Assembly: GCF_901933205.1 (NCBI RefSeq)
Contig: NC_044584.1
Coordinates: forward strand, 12,937,001-13,001,000
DNA length: 64,000 bases
Source: Camarhynchus parvulus
Lineage: Eukaryota; Chordata; Aves; Passeriformes; Thraupidae
Direction: 5' to 3'
Shown in pieces: positions 38,657-52,954 of this stretch. The translations under genes and the position numbers were made by a program. Position 1 is the stretch's first letter. Each line of letters begins with the position of its first letter. The notes beneath the pieces are model-generated. The model saw only the letters and a program-made list of their open reading frames with translations. It was not told where the DNA came from and ran no database searches.

Positions 38657-40624
38657 ATAGGCAAGACATCCTGGTGTGCAACTCCTTCTCTTAACACTGC
38701 CAGCATCACAGAACATGCCCCAGGGAGCAGCTTACCAATATCAGCAGAAGTAAGCTTGCATTGATAGGGTTAAGCAGCCAAAGGACATTACTTTAGAAAG
38801 ATGTAATGTTTTTTCCTTTCTCCTCTGCACTGCCTCTGGGGATTGGCTGGTTGATTCTGTTTGGCTGGTAAATTTGGGGTTTGTTAATGTCAGAATGGGC
38901 ATATTCCTGTCATCAAACAAAGTAGAAGAAAAACCAGATTATAAAAAAAAAGAAATCCACTAGATCAAGAGAAAGGTTACAAAACTTCAGAAGGGACTTG
39001 GCTGCAGCAAGGAAAAACATATAGACTTCATAGTGCTGCCTGCTAATAACTGGAGAAGTCTTACACCATCTGCTAATTTCCCCTTTGTCAGCTGCACAAG
39101 GGAACCACATGAGAGACACCATAATAAACAGAGGTATTTTTTCCCCCTTAGAGATCATAAGTCTCCAGAACCTGTGGCATATATGTTCACTTACACCCAA
39201 GCTGTTAATATAGACAAGTGAGAAGAGAACCAGTATTTTTATCAATGTGGAATAGCAGCTGAGACAGACAACACAACCTCCGCAGAGGGACACATCCATA
39301 TGTTACACAAGAATAGATGCCAGAAAAATAATAGTGGTTGGGGCTTTTCTTGGAGGAAGGCATTTTAACTATAGGTCAAAAATCTATTGTCCATAAAGAC
39401 TCTGCAAAAACAGACATAGCATGAGATCTTAAAAAAAATCCAAACACAAGACATCTGGAAAGTGCCTGCTGTACATTAAGATCCTGCTTCCATTATCCAG
39501 TTAGGACATGCACTTGGTTCTGCCAAAAGCCCTGCTATGCATATACTATATTTCTTGATCTTTTCTGTTGCCTAGTAAAGGTTTTCGAATTTGCTGCCAA
39601 TTCAACCCCTGAAGCACAGATGGGAATAAAAAGCAGCTTATCTCCTAGCATACGATTCCATATCATGTTTTCTACTATTTTCAAGCTGTACAATCTCTCA
39701 AGCTGCATGACATGCCTGTTTCCCTTGGGAGACTATCTCATATACACCCAGAATCCTAATTCCTCTGTGCATATCCCTGTATGTAAGGCATGAAGTTGTA
39801 ATACAGAGTAGCTCTGTTCTCTCATCTCTTTTTGTCTTGTTCTATCAGCAACAGGAGAAGAATTGCTGTTTCATCCAAAGGTTCTCATCCAAAACTTCAG
39901 ACAAACTGGAATGTTAGCAGGGAAGGCACTTCTGGGGCTTTCTTGGTAAGCAGAGAAAATTTCTCCTGAGCATTCTGATAGAGGTGCAGATTTCTGCCCT
40001 GAGTCCACCCAGTGACATCTTAAAAGTCAATGGCTCATTTCTAATGGTAAGGTCTCCAATCCAAAAGATGGCAAGTAGCAGTAGATATCATCTACTTTAT
40101 CAAGATTTCTTAATCTGGCTTGTGTCATTTCCATAATAAATTAGGGAAATGTGGGTTAAATTAACCTACTGTAAAATGTTACTGTAATGGAAGGACACAA
40201 TTATCCATAAACTTCTAATAAACCACACAGGGGAATCAGGCAACATTCTTCAAAAGTTTGCTTTAAACTATCAAAATGCATTTGTGTTTCATTGTTTAAG
40301 TCAGTGAGGAAAAGTATTAAATTTATGTGTAACTCCTGTCAGCTTAAAAAAAAAAGGAAAACAATATGGGAATCAAGAAGTGTCCACCACATAGCATGGG
40401 GGCATGAACTAAACAGGATGGAGCACTGAGAATATTGCACAGTATCACATACACACCACTATTCTATATGACAGGTAGGGATGAGAGCATAGACAAACAG
40501 GCTTCTGAATAACAGTTCAGGCAGCAGAATTGCAAAACACAGGGCTTGGAATTCTAACACTCTAAAAGCTGCCTATAAGTCAAGAAATTCAGACAGATCA
40601 AATAGTAAATTCACATAAACTTCC

Positions 40625-41335
40625 CACCCTGCTCAGATGCAATAAAGCCTCAGCTAGAATGCTGTGCCAAGGCTTGGCCATCATTATTCCAGAGATACAA
40701 GGGTCAACTGGAAAGTACCAGGGAAGAAAAAATCATTAAGGTTATTATAATCAGTTATTACTTAAACAATGAGTATAAATAAGAAAAGGTGTAGAGAAAA
40801 CCAACTGTGAGGAAAACAATGGAAAAAACTGCAGCTGTTTATGCTGCAGAACAGATAACTGAAGAGAGGTATTATGTACAGATTAAATATTTTGCAATAG
40901 AGTCCCTGAAAAGAGGATAAAACTGTTCATGTCTAGAATATGGAAAGAGTTAGGTCTCATCCTAACCTTCCCTGAGAAGGAAAGGCTCATGAAGAACTTC
41001 ATCATATTATTCCAGTACTTTAAAGAGTGGCTGAAAAGGGATGTGTGCTCTCTTTTCACAAGGAGCCACATGGACAAGACAAGGTGCAGCTGGGTGCAAG
41101 TTGCATTGGGAGAGATTTCATCTCAGCAAAAAAAATTTTTTTTTTACAGTGAGAACAATTAAACACTGCAGCAACCTGGCCAGGGATGTGGCAGAGTCCC
41201 CATCACTGGATTTTCAAGACCTGAGTGAACAGGGTGCTGGATTATGTAGGTTGCCTTTCCCCTTAAAGGTTGGACCAGATGTCCACTCAAGGTCCCTTCC
41301 AGCCTGGGTTATTCTGGGTTATTATTTCCACTGCA
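40625..41335 (+). mobile_element. CR1 LINE 3' region fossil (~700 bp)
   Basis: A long but degraded match to the 3'-terminal part of CR1 can be followed on the plus strand. Recognisable landmarks in order are CCTCAGCTAGAATGCTGTGC near 40650; AGGAAAGGCTCATGAAGAAC near 40980; TCCAGTACTTTAAAGAGTGG near 41011; CTCTTTTCACAAGGAGCCAC near 41051; the TTTACAGTGAGAAC block near 41143; GATGTGGCAGAGTCCCCATC near 41186; and the tail GGTTGGACCAGATGTCCACT then CAAGGTCCCTTCCAGCCTGG near 41265-41310. Many substitutions and small gaps separate it from the family, so it is an old insertion. It carries no intact coding frame. The 5' boundary is approximate. Confidence 0.85.
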
Positions 41336-44300
41336 CTGGCAGTGCAGGTAAGGAGTGACATATATAAACATTGGGGCTGACGCTGATCCCTTGATATTTA
41401 AAAAACACGGAGGATTTTTTTTTAAAGACAAAATATAGTCAGCAACTGACAATAAATCATGTTTTAGATTACATTATTATATCTATGCAAAGAGCTGCCA
41501 AAAAGAAGAAAATAACATACACCACCAGAGACAGGAAAAAACCTCTCATTGGTGTAAGCACAATTTAGTCATGTATTAGAAGAAAACCCTTTTGAATGGC
41601 GTGGAATGACAAGCAACGAAATGCATTATATACAGAGGCAGCGGAGTTTCCATTGCTAAATGATTTTAAAGAAACATTGAACTGATTCTGTCAAGAATGA
41701 TTAGATATTTCTGAACCCTTCTTGAAGAAAGATGGACCATTCAAAGGCCATTACAGCTCTCCTATTATTTTCTCTTCAAGGCCCAAAGCAAAGATGGGGC
41801 AGAAAGTCTTTTTCCCTAGGAATGAGTTTTTTCTCACATCCTTTTATCAGTTAGCAGCAGATGAAAGCTGTAATTAGAAGCATAAAGGTATCTGCTATTT
41901 CCCCCAAATCCAGTGTTGCTACACTGCAATTGCAAATCAGTGCATAATGTTGCCTAGACAGATTTACACAGCAGCTAAAAGCACATATATTCAGGCATGC
42001 TACAGACTGTCTGAGAACAAAGAATCCTGAGGCACAAACCACTCCAACTGTCTTATTACACATTACCAATATCAACTTCATTTTTTCATTTAACAGTAGC
42101 TCTTCCATTGCATGTCCTTCCCTGGCAGCCAGCCACAGTTTTTAAAAGGTCAAAATCCTGATCTTCAATATAACATCCCACACAGATGATGTGATCTCAG
42201 AGGTAAGGAAAGAACCTGCCTCTGCAAGTCAGCTTAGAGCTACAATCTGAATAAATCATGACTCTGAATTCCATGAAAGCATTTGAAAGGGCAGAAGAAT
42301 AGAGAAGGGAGTTAGGACAGGCTTTCAACCGAGGAGCAAGACAGGGCTTCCAAAAACCACCAGTTCCATTTCCTAGCCTGAAATGGACTTCTTCCATCAT
42401 TTAGGATGAAACAGTTCATTTTCTATATCAGTTCAGTTAAAAAGTTAATTAGTTCAATTTAAAAGATCAATTACTTGTATAAAACAACCTACCTGTCATC
42501 TGTCAGTTTCCTGGGACAAATAATCCCGCCCATACTATTTAAGGGGAACAGGTAAGAAAAGTAGGATGTTCCAACTGCTCCCACCAGAGTTCATGGACAA
42601 ACTCTAGGCAGTTGTGGGATGCACACACAGGGTTAAAGCTCCAAACAGATAAATTGACTGAGAATTTAGCCAATGATGTCACCATGACCAGAAGTTGGCC
42701 TTAAGATAAATAAATGGGCTTTCACTATTCCCTTCAGGCATTTGCTGTCCCCTTGGCACCAAGATGAAATCATAATGCTTTGTAATTACAGATGAAAGGG
42801 ATTTGACATGAGAGCTCTCCAAACAAGCCAAACATCCTGGAAAGTGAAAAAAAAAACCAACAAAAAACCCCAACTTGCTTGCATAGTCATTCTTCAGAGT
42901 CAAGAATAACCATCAAGACAATTTTCTTATTATTAGCAGCTATTCAGAAATCAGTGTTGGATACATTAGTTAAATCAGTGGGCTTTCCCAGAACAAAAAA
43001 AAGAAAATTATGGAGAGAAGGACTTGAGAATAAATTAGTCAGACTCCAACAATATCAAAAACATGAAAATCTATAGCTCTGGCACACAGAAATCACACAA
43101 ACCCAAATCACACTAACAAAAGATAGATTCTAAGCATAACCGAGTAACTTCCAGTATAATCACCCATTTTTTAGTCAGCACAGAGGATGGACTCATCTAC
43201 AAAGACTCCTGTGAGAAAAATCCCAGGGATAAGAAAAAGGTATAAGGAAAAAAAATAGGAAACATTATACACTGCTATGCCTGTAACTTGAAAACCACTC
43301 TAAACTATAATTGAGGAAATGTTGCCATCACCCTACAAAGGACAGCATGAAAATGCCCTTCTATTTTCCTATGACCAGATCATAAGGCATATGAATAAAT
43401 TCTTTAAAATTACCTCTGTAAGTGCTGGCACAAGAGTACACATCAATAATACGATTTAAACTCCTGCTATGGCATTTGTTAGTTGTCCAAGTGCTCTGTG
43501 GGGAACCCCCTGGGGGTTCATTCTGCAAGGATTCACTTTTTTGACCTGGTTTGAAACTGTGGGCTGCTGTCAACATCAGACTCTCAGCTGCACAGAGGCA
43601 TTTCTAAAAGACAGTGACACTCACAAAAGAGACTTCTCTCCCCTCTCAGGAAACACAACAATCCAGGTTATTGGTATTAACCCACTACAGAGAAAAAACA
43701 CTATAAACTAAATGCAAGTTGAATTTATATCAACAATACAGATGTGCACACAAAGAGCATAGCCCAAAGCCATACTTACAAAGCCTGTACACACTTTTAT
43801 TGATGAAGTAGAAAAGCTGTTTAAAAATTTAATTGCAAGGATCTCACATTTGCAACAGAAAAACCCCCAGCATGTTAATTTTTTCCTCAGTGAATTTACC
43901 ATTAGCAAATGAAGACCACGCTAGGAAACTCAAATTAGCAGCAGAAGTGATTATTTTAATGTTATCCCTTTCATCCCTTAAAGCCTTTTCTAAAAAATTA
44001 AAACAAAAACTACTCTTAGGATGAATTGTTTCCTCCAAGGTATTTTATCTTTAAAATGTGAAACACTTTGGCCTAAATAACAGAAACTGAAGATATGGCT
44101 GCAAAAGTGCATCTAAAAGAAAAGTAATTATCTAGTATAGAACTTTTTGTATAAGTTTGGGCCACTAATTTTCTACTTACTCCCAATACTTGCTTTGCTA
44201 CTGTTTCACCCTGCTAGTGCTGATTCTACGAGAAGCGTTGGCTTCAGTTTTGTAAGCCCATATCATGGTCTTTACTAGCACAGTGTGAGGTGTGTTGAAA

Positions 44301-45430
44301 GAAGAATATTAACAGGATTTTTATTTTCACTTGTCCTGGTGAAGATCCCTCTCCCTTGACAGACTATGCCAGAGAAACGCCACAGATCTTTTTATTTTGT
44401 GCTACTATCACCATCCACAGACAACCATACTCTGTAAACACTCTAGACCTGGATGAATAAAATTATATATAAAAAATAAACAGCACCGCTACAATTCAGT
44501 CTGCAGGGTAGAGATAGCTTGTTGATCTCATTAAATACCTATAGAATAGGTCATTTAGTATTTATAAATGTAAATGTAAAACAATTATTCAGCTATTTCA
44601 CAGGGAAATTGGTGATATTTGTTGAATATTGCTTGCAATCATCACTTGAAAAGTTTGTATACACAAGCTTGATTCTTGAAGAGAAACAAACTGCTAAAAG
44701 TATAAATTGGATCAATAGTCTAAAAAACATTGTAAATTCTAGGAGCTAGTCCAAAGCTTCACCACAGGTAGCAGCAGGATTCCTTCAGGGGATTACATTC
44801 CAAGCAAGGCAGCAGTATGGCCAAATGTAATGTATGGAATCCTCCCAGGCACTGCCTCTGACCTGCCCAGGCTCAGCCCAACCCAGCCGGGCACAGGAGG
44901 GGCTCTGTCCAGGTGTGACCTGGGCCTGACACCTGGGGAGGGCTCTGGGCACAAAGTCCTCATGAAACCCATGGGGAAATCCAAATCCAAGGGATAACAA
45001 CACCTGCATGTGCCGCATTACCCAGCCCAACACCACAGCCTGCTGAGCTCTTGCTGCTGAGCTTGTTCTGCCCAATACTGACTTCTGTAGCAAGTTTCTG
45101 CTCTTGCAGTAACAGTTCTAACCTTCACAAAAAAGAGGAATTACCTAAAATCTTTTATTCTGTGGCCTAAAATACTACCTGTTGTTGCATTAGCTTTATT
45201 CATTATTTAAATAAATTTACATAAATGTATATATTTATAAGCTAAAGTAGCATATAGTAGAAAATCCTAGCTTGCAGATTAAGTTCTCCATTTCTAATGC
45301 ATCATTTCCCTTTTCCAATGCACTCCCACTTCTAAGCAAATAAAGTTACCAAATTGTAGGACAGTTGCAGACTTCTTATTAAATATTTTCTCTTTTTTTT
45401 AATAAAATGCCATTCCTGAAACATTCTGAA

Positions 45431-45488
45431 AAGGTAAAACAAAACAATAACAAAAAACCCCAAACAAAACCAACCAAACAAAGAAGGG
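45431..45488. repeat. A/C-rich low-complexity tract
   Basis: The tract is built of imperfect AAAC and CCAAAC units without G on the plus strand apart from its first bases. It is simple-sequence DNA with no other signal. Confidence 0.8.
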
Positions 45489-48052
45489 AAATCAAGTCTC
45501 TGTCTGCAAAAATAGACAGCAAAGTGAAGAACTGTTTTTCAAGCTCTAGCAATAGCTAATGCCAGTTTCTGGAACAAAACCAGTCACTGGTAGGAAGTGG
45601 TGAATTCTGAAAGGCCTGAGCAACTTAAGGTGACTTGGGGTCCCTTAGTAGATCTTGATAAATTTTCATGATTTTTTTAACATTTTGCTCCTATTTCTAT
45701 ATAATTTTCAATTTGTATGAATTTTTCATTTTGGTAGTAGCAATTTAATCTAAACAAACATTTTCAGATTGGAATTGTAATTTTTACTTCTTTTCTGGAG
45801 AAAATTGTCACTATAGCATTAATTAGTCTCTTAATTCTCTGTTAAACTGCTGCATAGTAAGGGGTTTATTGCTAAAAAATATGTAAGGAAGGGAGTTGCA
45901 TTTCAGTATGAGATTTGTCTAAAATTGTTTTTGGCTACTGAACTGAAAGAAAACCTGTAGTCTACTGCTGGAGGAAGCTCCCTCAAGTCAAAGTCATGAA
46001 ATCACGTCATAAAAAAAAATTTGGTTTTCCTGTGTAACTAATAATAAAGGTAAACAGCTTGTTTCAACAATTCCCTAAGGGTGACTTAGAGCCATCTGAA
46101 GCTTGTGAGGTTTTAGGTACAAGATTCTTCTTGATTTCAGTATTGGATTTATGTTTAAAAGGATGAAAGGTTGCCTTTAATAACATGTTTTCACTCTCAC
46201 ACTTTATCTATAGATGAGCTCTTTGTGATTTTCTCTCCATACTTTAGTTTTCTCTAAGTGACTTTGTGTACCTTGCATGCATCTCCAGCTTTCCAAGCAG
46301 TAGCAGAATGCACAAGTGGATAAAACATGATCTCCAGTTAATGGAAGGTTGCAATGAAGACAGATATTTCATAAATGTCTAAGAAGATGGATAGCAAGTC
46401 AGATAGAATTAAAAAAAAAAGGCAATATCAATCTACATAATATCGTTCCCTGTCAAGGAATGGGCGATCTTAAGTGTGTGTAAACAGCAATATTATTCAT
46501 GGTTACCACAGTGTAATTGCTTGCTGGATTTGAATGAGGTTTCTCTGAATATAAATGAAGAGACTAAGTGAAAATAAAGGAAGCATCTGAAGCTAGAAAC
46601 AAAAACACCCCCTAAATTTAAAATGATGAAGTCAGATGCACTTCCTTTTATTGTGTGTATGAATAGGGATGATTATTAAACCAGGAGAATTATAACAGTA
46701 GCCAGAGTGAAGCACAATGCAGGGAGAAAAGGGTTTCCCAATTCCATTCTGCCAACGTGCCTCAGCCTTGACACCCAGCTTTATTGGCAGTGGAACCCTA
46801 AGCCTCTTTTAAATAGAGTCTTGAAATTGCTTCAAACTGTAACAGAAAAACTGGTGATTTTTAGGAAGATAAATGATTGCAGAACCCTCACAAATCCATA
46901 TCCCTTTGTGCCAAGGGAAATCTAATACCAAGGTCACTGGGGCTAAGAGGCATCGACCAGGCCTGCCACATCTTCAGCATGTTGATTATTAACTGAAATT
47001 TGTAACAAGGAACAGAAGGCAATTTAATCTGCCATTGTCAGTGTGTTGCCATGACTTGAAGCAAACCCAAGTGAGCAGCAACATTCAATGTGCAATTCCC
47101 TGGTGCCAAAACCAGAGCCAGGGGATCAGGCCTAAACCCTGTGAGGTATCAGCTGCTGAAAATGCAAAATACCAATACATGGTGTAATCCACCTGAACTC
47201 CAGCCCCGTGTTAGACTGATCCACCACACTGGCAAGGCAGGCAGGAACCAGCACAGAAACTGTCGGGAACCCTGACAACAGAAAATGTGGCCTGAGGCAG
47301 CTTGGAATGAGGAGGGAAGCTGTGCTGCAGAATCCAGTACAGAGGTGATGGCAGGCTCAACATGACAAAAACAACATAGCAGCCCAGAACAGGTGTAGCA
47401 AACACTACCAACGAAAACAAACCACAAAAAGACTCCGTCTGTCTTTGTCCAAACAGGCATCTCTGTATGGAGAAGAGTTTGGATTCCTGGGCTAATCCAA
47501 GCTGTCTGCCTCCAATATGACCATTAGGACAATATTAATAACAAAGGACGGCAGCAAAGTCTAAGGTGCAGAAGCCAGAAAGATCTTGCTCCATCCCCAG
47601 AAAACCACTCTGGAATCTGCAGTGGCAGGCCCAGAACAGTGCATAGATATATTGGTGACCTACTGGTCCACACCTCAGCCACATTTCCAGAGATTAGCTG
47701 AGCTGGACACAGATTTCCCTCTACTCTCCTACCTCTACCAGACAAAGAGCAGAATCCAGATTTTCATAAAAAGTAGACCAGCATTTACTTATGAAATAGA
47801 ATTACTTATGATTCAGTATGTTAGAAAACATTTTAAATAATTTCTGCTCCACTCAACTTAAAATTTTGGTTTTTCTGGTTTTTTTTACTCCAGCTGTAGT
47901 TGTTTCCCTGTTTATTTGTATGGCAATCTGGTTCATATTGTTAGATGTCAGCTGAGGTGACATTCTGTATGATTTAAAACTCCTTCTGCAATGACAAAAA
48001 TACTTATTTAGAAGATTCTGAAAACCTGTTTCACAACATGCTCAAATACAGT

Positions 48053-48064
48053 GGGGGGGGGGGG
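48053..48064. repeat. G12 homopolymer
   Basis: Twelve consecutive G residues are embedded in AT-rich DNA. The length is prone to sequencing or assembly error and to polymorphism. Confidence 0.9.
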
Positions 48065-51000
48065 AAGGAAGGCAAAGACTTTTTACACCAATATTTGCAG
48101 GAATTATTCAGTGTATTTCAGCCTCTATATCTTACAATTTTGATCACAGCAGATTAGTTGCATAATGTAATCTTCCAAAAGTATAAATACATCCACAATT
48201 GGAGCTTAAAAACATCTAAGATCAGTAAAAGAAAAGAAAGGAATTGACACAAATCTTATGGAGCAGTCTTAATTTTGGCATTTCAATGCTTTCAAAACTT
48301 GCTGTGCTTGAAAAAAATGTTACGGCAGATGGGATTCCCAAACTTAGTTTTCAAATGCTGAGGTTAATTTTAATTTTATTCACTCAAATGCTAAATCTTG
48401 GACAAACATTGTTAAAAAAGATTAAATCAAATCAGGCATAAAAATTTCAACAGAACCACCTGTGCCATCTAAAGTACTAATGTTTGAATGAACACATCCA
48501 GAGCAAAACCTATTATTAAAGCATTATAGATGGCAAATGTTTAACCAAGGAGATAATCCAGAAGCAGTCCAAGAGAAAGACAGGGTGAAGGGGAAAAAGC
48601 ACTTAAATAGGAAAATAAGCATAGTACAGGATCACCCTGAATTTCATGTGTCACAATGGGTAAAAAAATGTCAGTAGGAGCAAGTCTGAGAACAGAATGA
48701 GAACAAATGAACTTGCACTCCCCTGGCTTCCAGCAGTTTGAGTTCAGGCTCTTCTGAGCCAGGTATGGCATCTTCCTATTTAAAAATCCCCAGTGGATAA
48801 TTTTTCTTTCATTATATTTCCCAGTCACATTTTACACATGTGAAGTTTTAGAACCCCCAATACCCTCAGACACGTTCTGTACCATTTTGTAGTGTATGAA
48901 GAATAAGCTCCTTTGCATCTACCCCCTGCTAATTTCATTTCATGCCCTCTGAGTATTTTAAAAGATCAGTTGGATTTAGGCTACAACGAAGTTGTGAACA
49001 CAAGATTAACTGTTCTTTATGGGACTTTTACATCCATTTATTCGTGTGTTATCCTAACATTTAACAGTCAGCAAATGAAAATTTGTGGATTTTGTAGGCT
49101 AATTTAATTAAAGCTTAAGGTTACAGAAAGAGGAATAAAGAAACACCAATACAGAACTGCAGAAGAAAGCCATAGAGAAATGGAGACAGACAGAGACATG
49201 CTGGCTCCTAAACTGCTCCTGTAGAATCCTCATCCAGAACTTTTCCTCTCATGGCTTGCAGACATCTACAGGCCCGTAGGCTGCTTCTACAGCCTTGGAA
49301 AGAGTTAATTCGGAGGAGCAAGTCTCATCAATAGCTTTAAATCTATTATGCAGAGGTCCATTTCTCTTAGAAAATCTAACTTATGACTTGAAAAAAACTA
49401 AAAACCCGATTGCAGTCAGAGCAGACAACTGTGTAGAGGAATAGGCTGTAGAGGAAATCTGTTCAGCTACAGGGCCCTAAGGGTTTTTATTCAGAAGCAG
49501 ACAAACTTTCACAAATCAAGCTGCACAATGGATCTCCCCAATGTCAGGAAACTCACAGGGTTGGTACTGATTTCCTTTTCATTTTGCTGCAGGTCCCCTT
49601 CTGCTGTAACAGATGGTCAGCCCCTAGACAGTATTTGAGAACCAGTGTGAATTTCAGCTTCAAAGCAAGGTATGCAGAGCAGGAGAAACAAGTTTAAGGC
49701 TAATGGTATTGCCAGTCCACTGGATATCTTCCTTAATGTCACCACTACAAGCAGAATCAAGTGTCTCTTTTAGAAGAGTCTCTTTTCCAAAGCAACACTG
49801 ACATGAATGGAGAAACAAGAATGTCCGAGTCAATCTAAGTTAATTACATTTTAAAGAGCTTCAGGACATTTAAACTATTAAGATAAAATTTATTCCTTTT
49901 CATTAAAAAGAAAAATCTAATGGCCTTGCTTCCAAAGATCTCTGACAGGAATGGGTGTTTGGCAGTAGCTTTATAGCCATCAGCCAAATCGTCAGGCATA
50001 GAATGCTGCTTTAATAAAGGATAAATGGCAACAGATTTAAAGTCAGCAGGTATGTAACCTGGGGACAGAGAGGCATTAATTAAATCAGTAAAGGCAGGCA
50101 GAAGCTCAAGAGGAAAAACCTAAACAAGAATTTGGGAAGCACTGATAAGACTTGATTTCCTCTCTGCATAGCTTTTGCCTCCAGCAATTCAGCCCTTAAG
50201 ATGCAAAAAAGCTGTGAAACGAGCTATCAGAACCCTTGTCAATCACTGGACAAGGTCTATCATGGTCAAAAGGTACTTCTGAGGCCTGCAGGAAAATAAC
50301 AGAATTAATCTATGATGTGTGTTTATCAGTGACTAACTGCAGATTTGATTATTGCAGCAAAGAGGCTTAAACAGAAGGGGGAGAGTGATAATGGATCAGT
50401 TAAGGATTATTATTCTTACTCTCTTTTTATTTCAAAGACCATTTTATTGTTTCAATTGCATTTGCTAATTTCCATGTTATGGGAGACGTTCTGTATTATG
50501 GGGTAAAGGGAGACAATTCTGCAAATTGTGTATGGAATCCATATCTGGTGGTGCTCATTTTAATTCCAAGTTCAGGGAGTTGAACGTTCCATTGGCAAAG
50601 GTACACATTTATCCCTGGAGATGCCTGTTCCTCACTAAGGGAGGTGCAAGATACAATGAAAGAATAATAGCCCAGGCTCAAAAGAAACATGATAGTTGTG
50701 TATTTTATGACATTTTTAGTAGAAAGAAATTTGAAGAAAGTTGTAGAAGTACACAAAGTCTATATATATGTATATAACATTTATGCATTTTGTGTGGAAA
50801 CTACTTGTTTTACCTGTGGAAATAATATTTAAACTCCACCAAACTATCAGTTGTCTGGAGTCTTTGTTATTGGTCCGAACAAGAAGGACTCATACATGAG
50901 AATTAACTTCCAGCTTCGGTCTATGTAATCTGTACCTTATCAGCTCAATTTGGAGGCAAATTAAACACATCAGTACTCATTCTCTGGATATAAATCTGTC

Positions 51001-52954
51001 AGCTCACTATCAGGTGAAGAAGTGTTTTCTGTCTGGTTAATCAATATGGAAGATTAATGTTGTCACCTCCATTATTTAAGTGAATTAAATTAAGGTGAAG
51101 ATTAAATGGAAGATACACGGTTAATGTTCAAATATGCTCTACAGATCAAAAAAATACAGCCTGGAGCAGGAGTTTGGGTGTGTATTTCAACATATTTTTA
51201 TTATATGAATGCAACAATTTGAAGGGATCTGGCTTCGTATCAACTTACAACAAAGTAAGAGCAACACAAGACTGTTCCACTCTTTAGAAATGAGGTGGAA
51301 TGAAGAACATGGAATACAGTGCTGTAGTAGTCAGAGAAATGTAACATTAGAGAAAAAGTAGGAATTTATGACACAGCAACTGAAAATGTAGTCTGGTTTT
51401 CAAAGGGTCACTATATCAGATTTTTTAAATTTCCAATAATAAATAAAATATGCAACCAATTTTCAAAACATTGTGTCTGACGTTGTCAGTAGGTGACCAC
51501 GTCCTCGCCTGCATTTTTGGTGAAACGAAGCCAATCCAGATCCCTCACTGAGAATGGGGTCCTGTTCCCTGGTTTTTGTAGAGCTGGAACAGGGCAAGAT
51601 GGGCAGATCAGCACAGGAAAGAGCTGCCTCAGAGCGGCTACTGCAACCACCTAAGAACCAGAAACAGATGACAGATTTCCACAAGGAACATTTTCTAAGA
51701 CGTTTGTCTGTCCAAATGACAGATATTTTCCATTTGCTTCTCCTTATCTTACTGTGCAGCCAAAAGAGGATTTTTTTCAGCGTGTCACTTTTCTATAGAG
51801 CCCTCAAACAGAGTGAGAAATTCTATGCTTCACTCATTTAATTTCTTCATAAAATATTTTGCATTTCATAACTTCCCTCCCCCCACAAATTACCCCAAGC
51901 AAAATCAGCATAAAAAGCGGTGTTTGGGAAAGGTATTTCAAATTATTTGCACTGCACTGAAAACCCAGCTGAATAATGACATTCACTTAGTTAGGCTTTG
52001 ATGCCAGGAGTCTAAAAGAGCTTTCTCACCAGTAGAAATCTTCTATTAGTGAAGACTTTACCTAAAGAAAACTAGATCAAAACAATTTCAAGTGCTAATT
52101 ATGTTCTGCATATGAAGGTGCTCCACCTTCATAAGCACAAATAATGAACAGACAGATTTTTTAATAAACAACTTCTCCAACAGGAAAATAGAAATATGCA
52201 TCCCTACTGAAAAGAAAATAGCAGCAGAGCTCATTTTTAATTCAGTGAAAACAATGCAGCTGTTTAGTCAGAATGGAAGGACAGATCACTTACAGGGGAC
52301 TTGTGCATTAGTGGCAAAACTAATCTGCATAGGCTTGTACAGATCTCTCCAGAGCCCAAGCCAGAGGAAACAAGATGTGACAAAATGGAAGGGCTGCAAA
52401 GGAAAAAAAACTGAAAACATTTGTGAAAAGACTCAGCACTCCTGCAGCAGACTAATCAATCACCTGGTAAGTAGGTGATCAACACACATGGGAATTCCCA
52501 GTGCAATAATAATAACAACAGGTAGATAAACTGTGTGATACAATTTTGCTAGAGCTGCTGCTACCAGTTGGAAGCAGTAATTCATTCTGGGGATGACAGT
52601 AATACCCTCTGGCTATCACCACTAATTAAATCCCTATATTTCCTATTCCATTTTCCCCAGATATAGATGCGATCAAAGATAGAACAATATACGGAAGGAA
52701 CAGGAAACTAGATTTAGGTAATAATTTTAAAAGCATAGTGAGACAGCCTGAGATATTAATTCACTCCCCCTGGAAAACAAGACATGCTTCTGCCAGGAAG
52801 GCAGATGCAACAGTGTGTGAGGGGATGTGTGTATGACCATAATGTTGTAATCAAAATCTTGTGCCTCTCACTAAAACTGCTGGAAAACCACAGAGCACAC
52901 ATACAAATGGGAACAGTTCATGGATATGCTCATGTTTTCTACCATGTGGTTACA

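Larger units (their letters stand above)
32656..40624. other. Intergenic sequence without recognisable genes
   Basis: No splice-flanked or family-matching coding sequence is visible. The region holds two CR1 tails (32.84-32.89 and 36.13-36.19 kb), a 13-bp tandem duplication at 35461-35486, and an AT plus ACAC low-complexity stretch with A-rich tract at about 38575-38656. A 146-codon open frame at 34709-35149 on the minus strand is treated as unproven, because a run of that length is expected about once or twice by chance in a window of this size and composition. Confidence 0.6.
41336..52954. other. Intergenic sequence without recognisable genes
   Basis: I see no gene or complete element in this 11.6-kb stretch. 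Visible landmarks are an A/C-rich low-complexity tract (45431-45488), a G12 homopolymer (48053-48064), a GC-rich patch at about 44840-44945 in otherwise AT-rich DNA, and a cluster of TAAT cores at 51035-51127. Open frames here are short and have no family resemblance that I can support. Confidence 0.6.
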
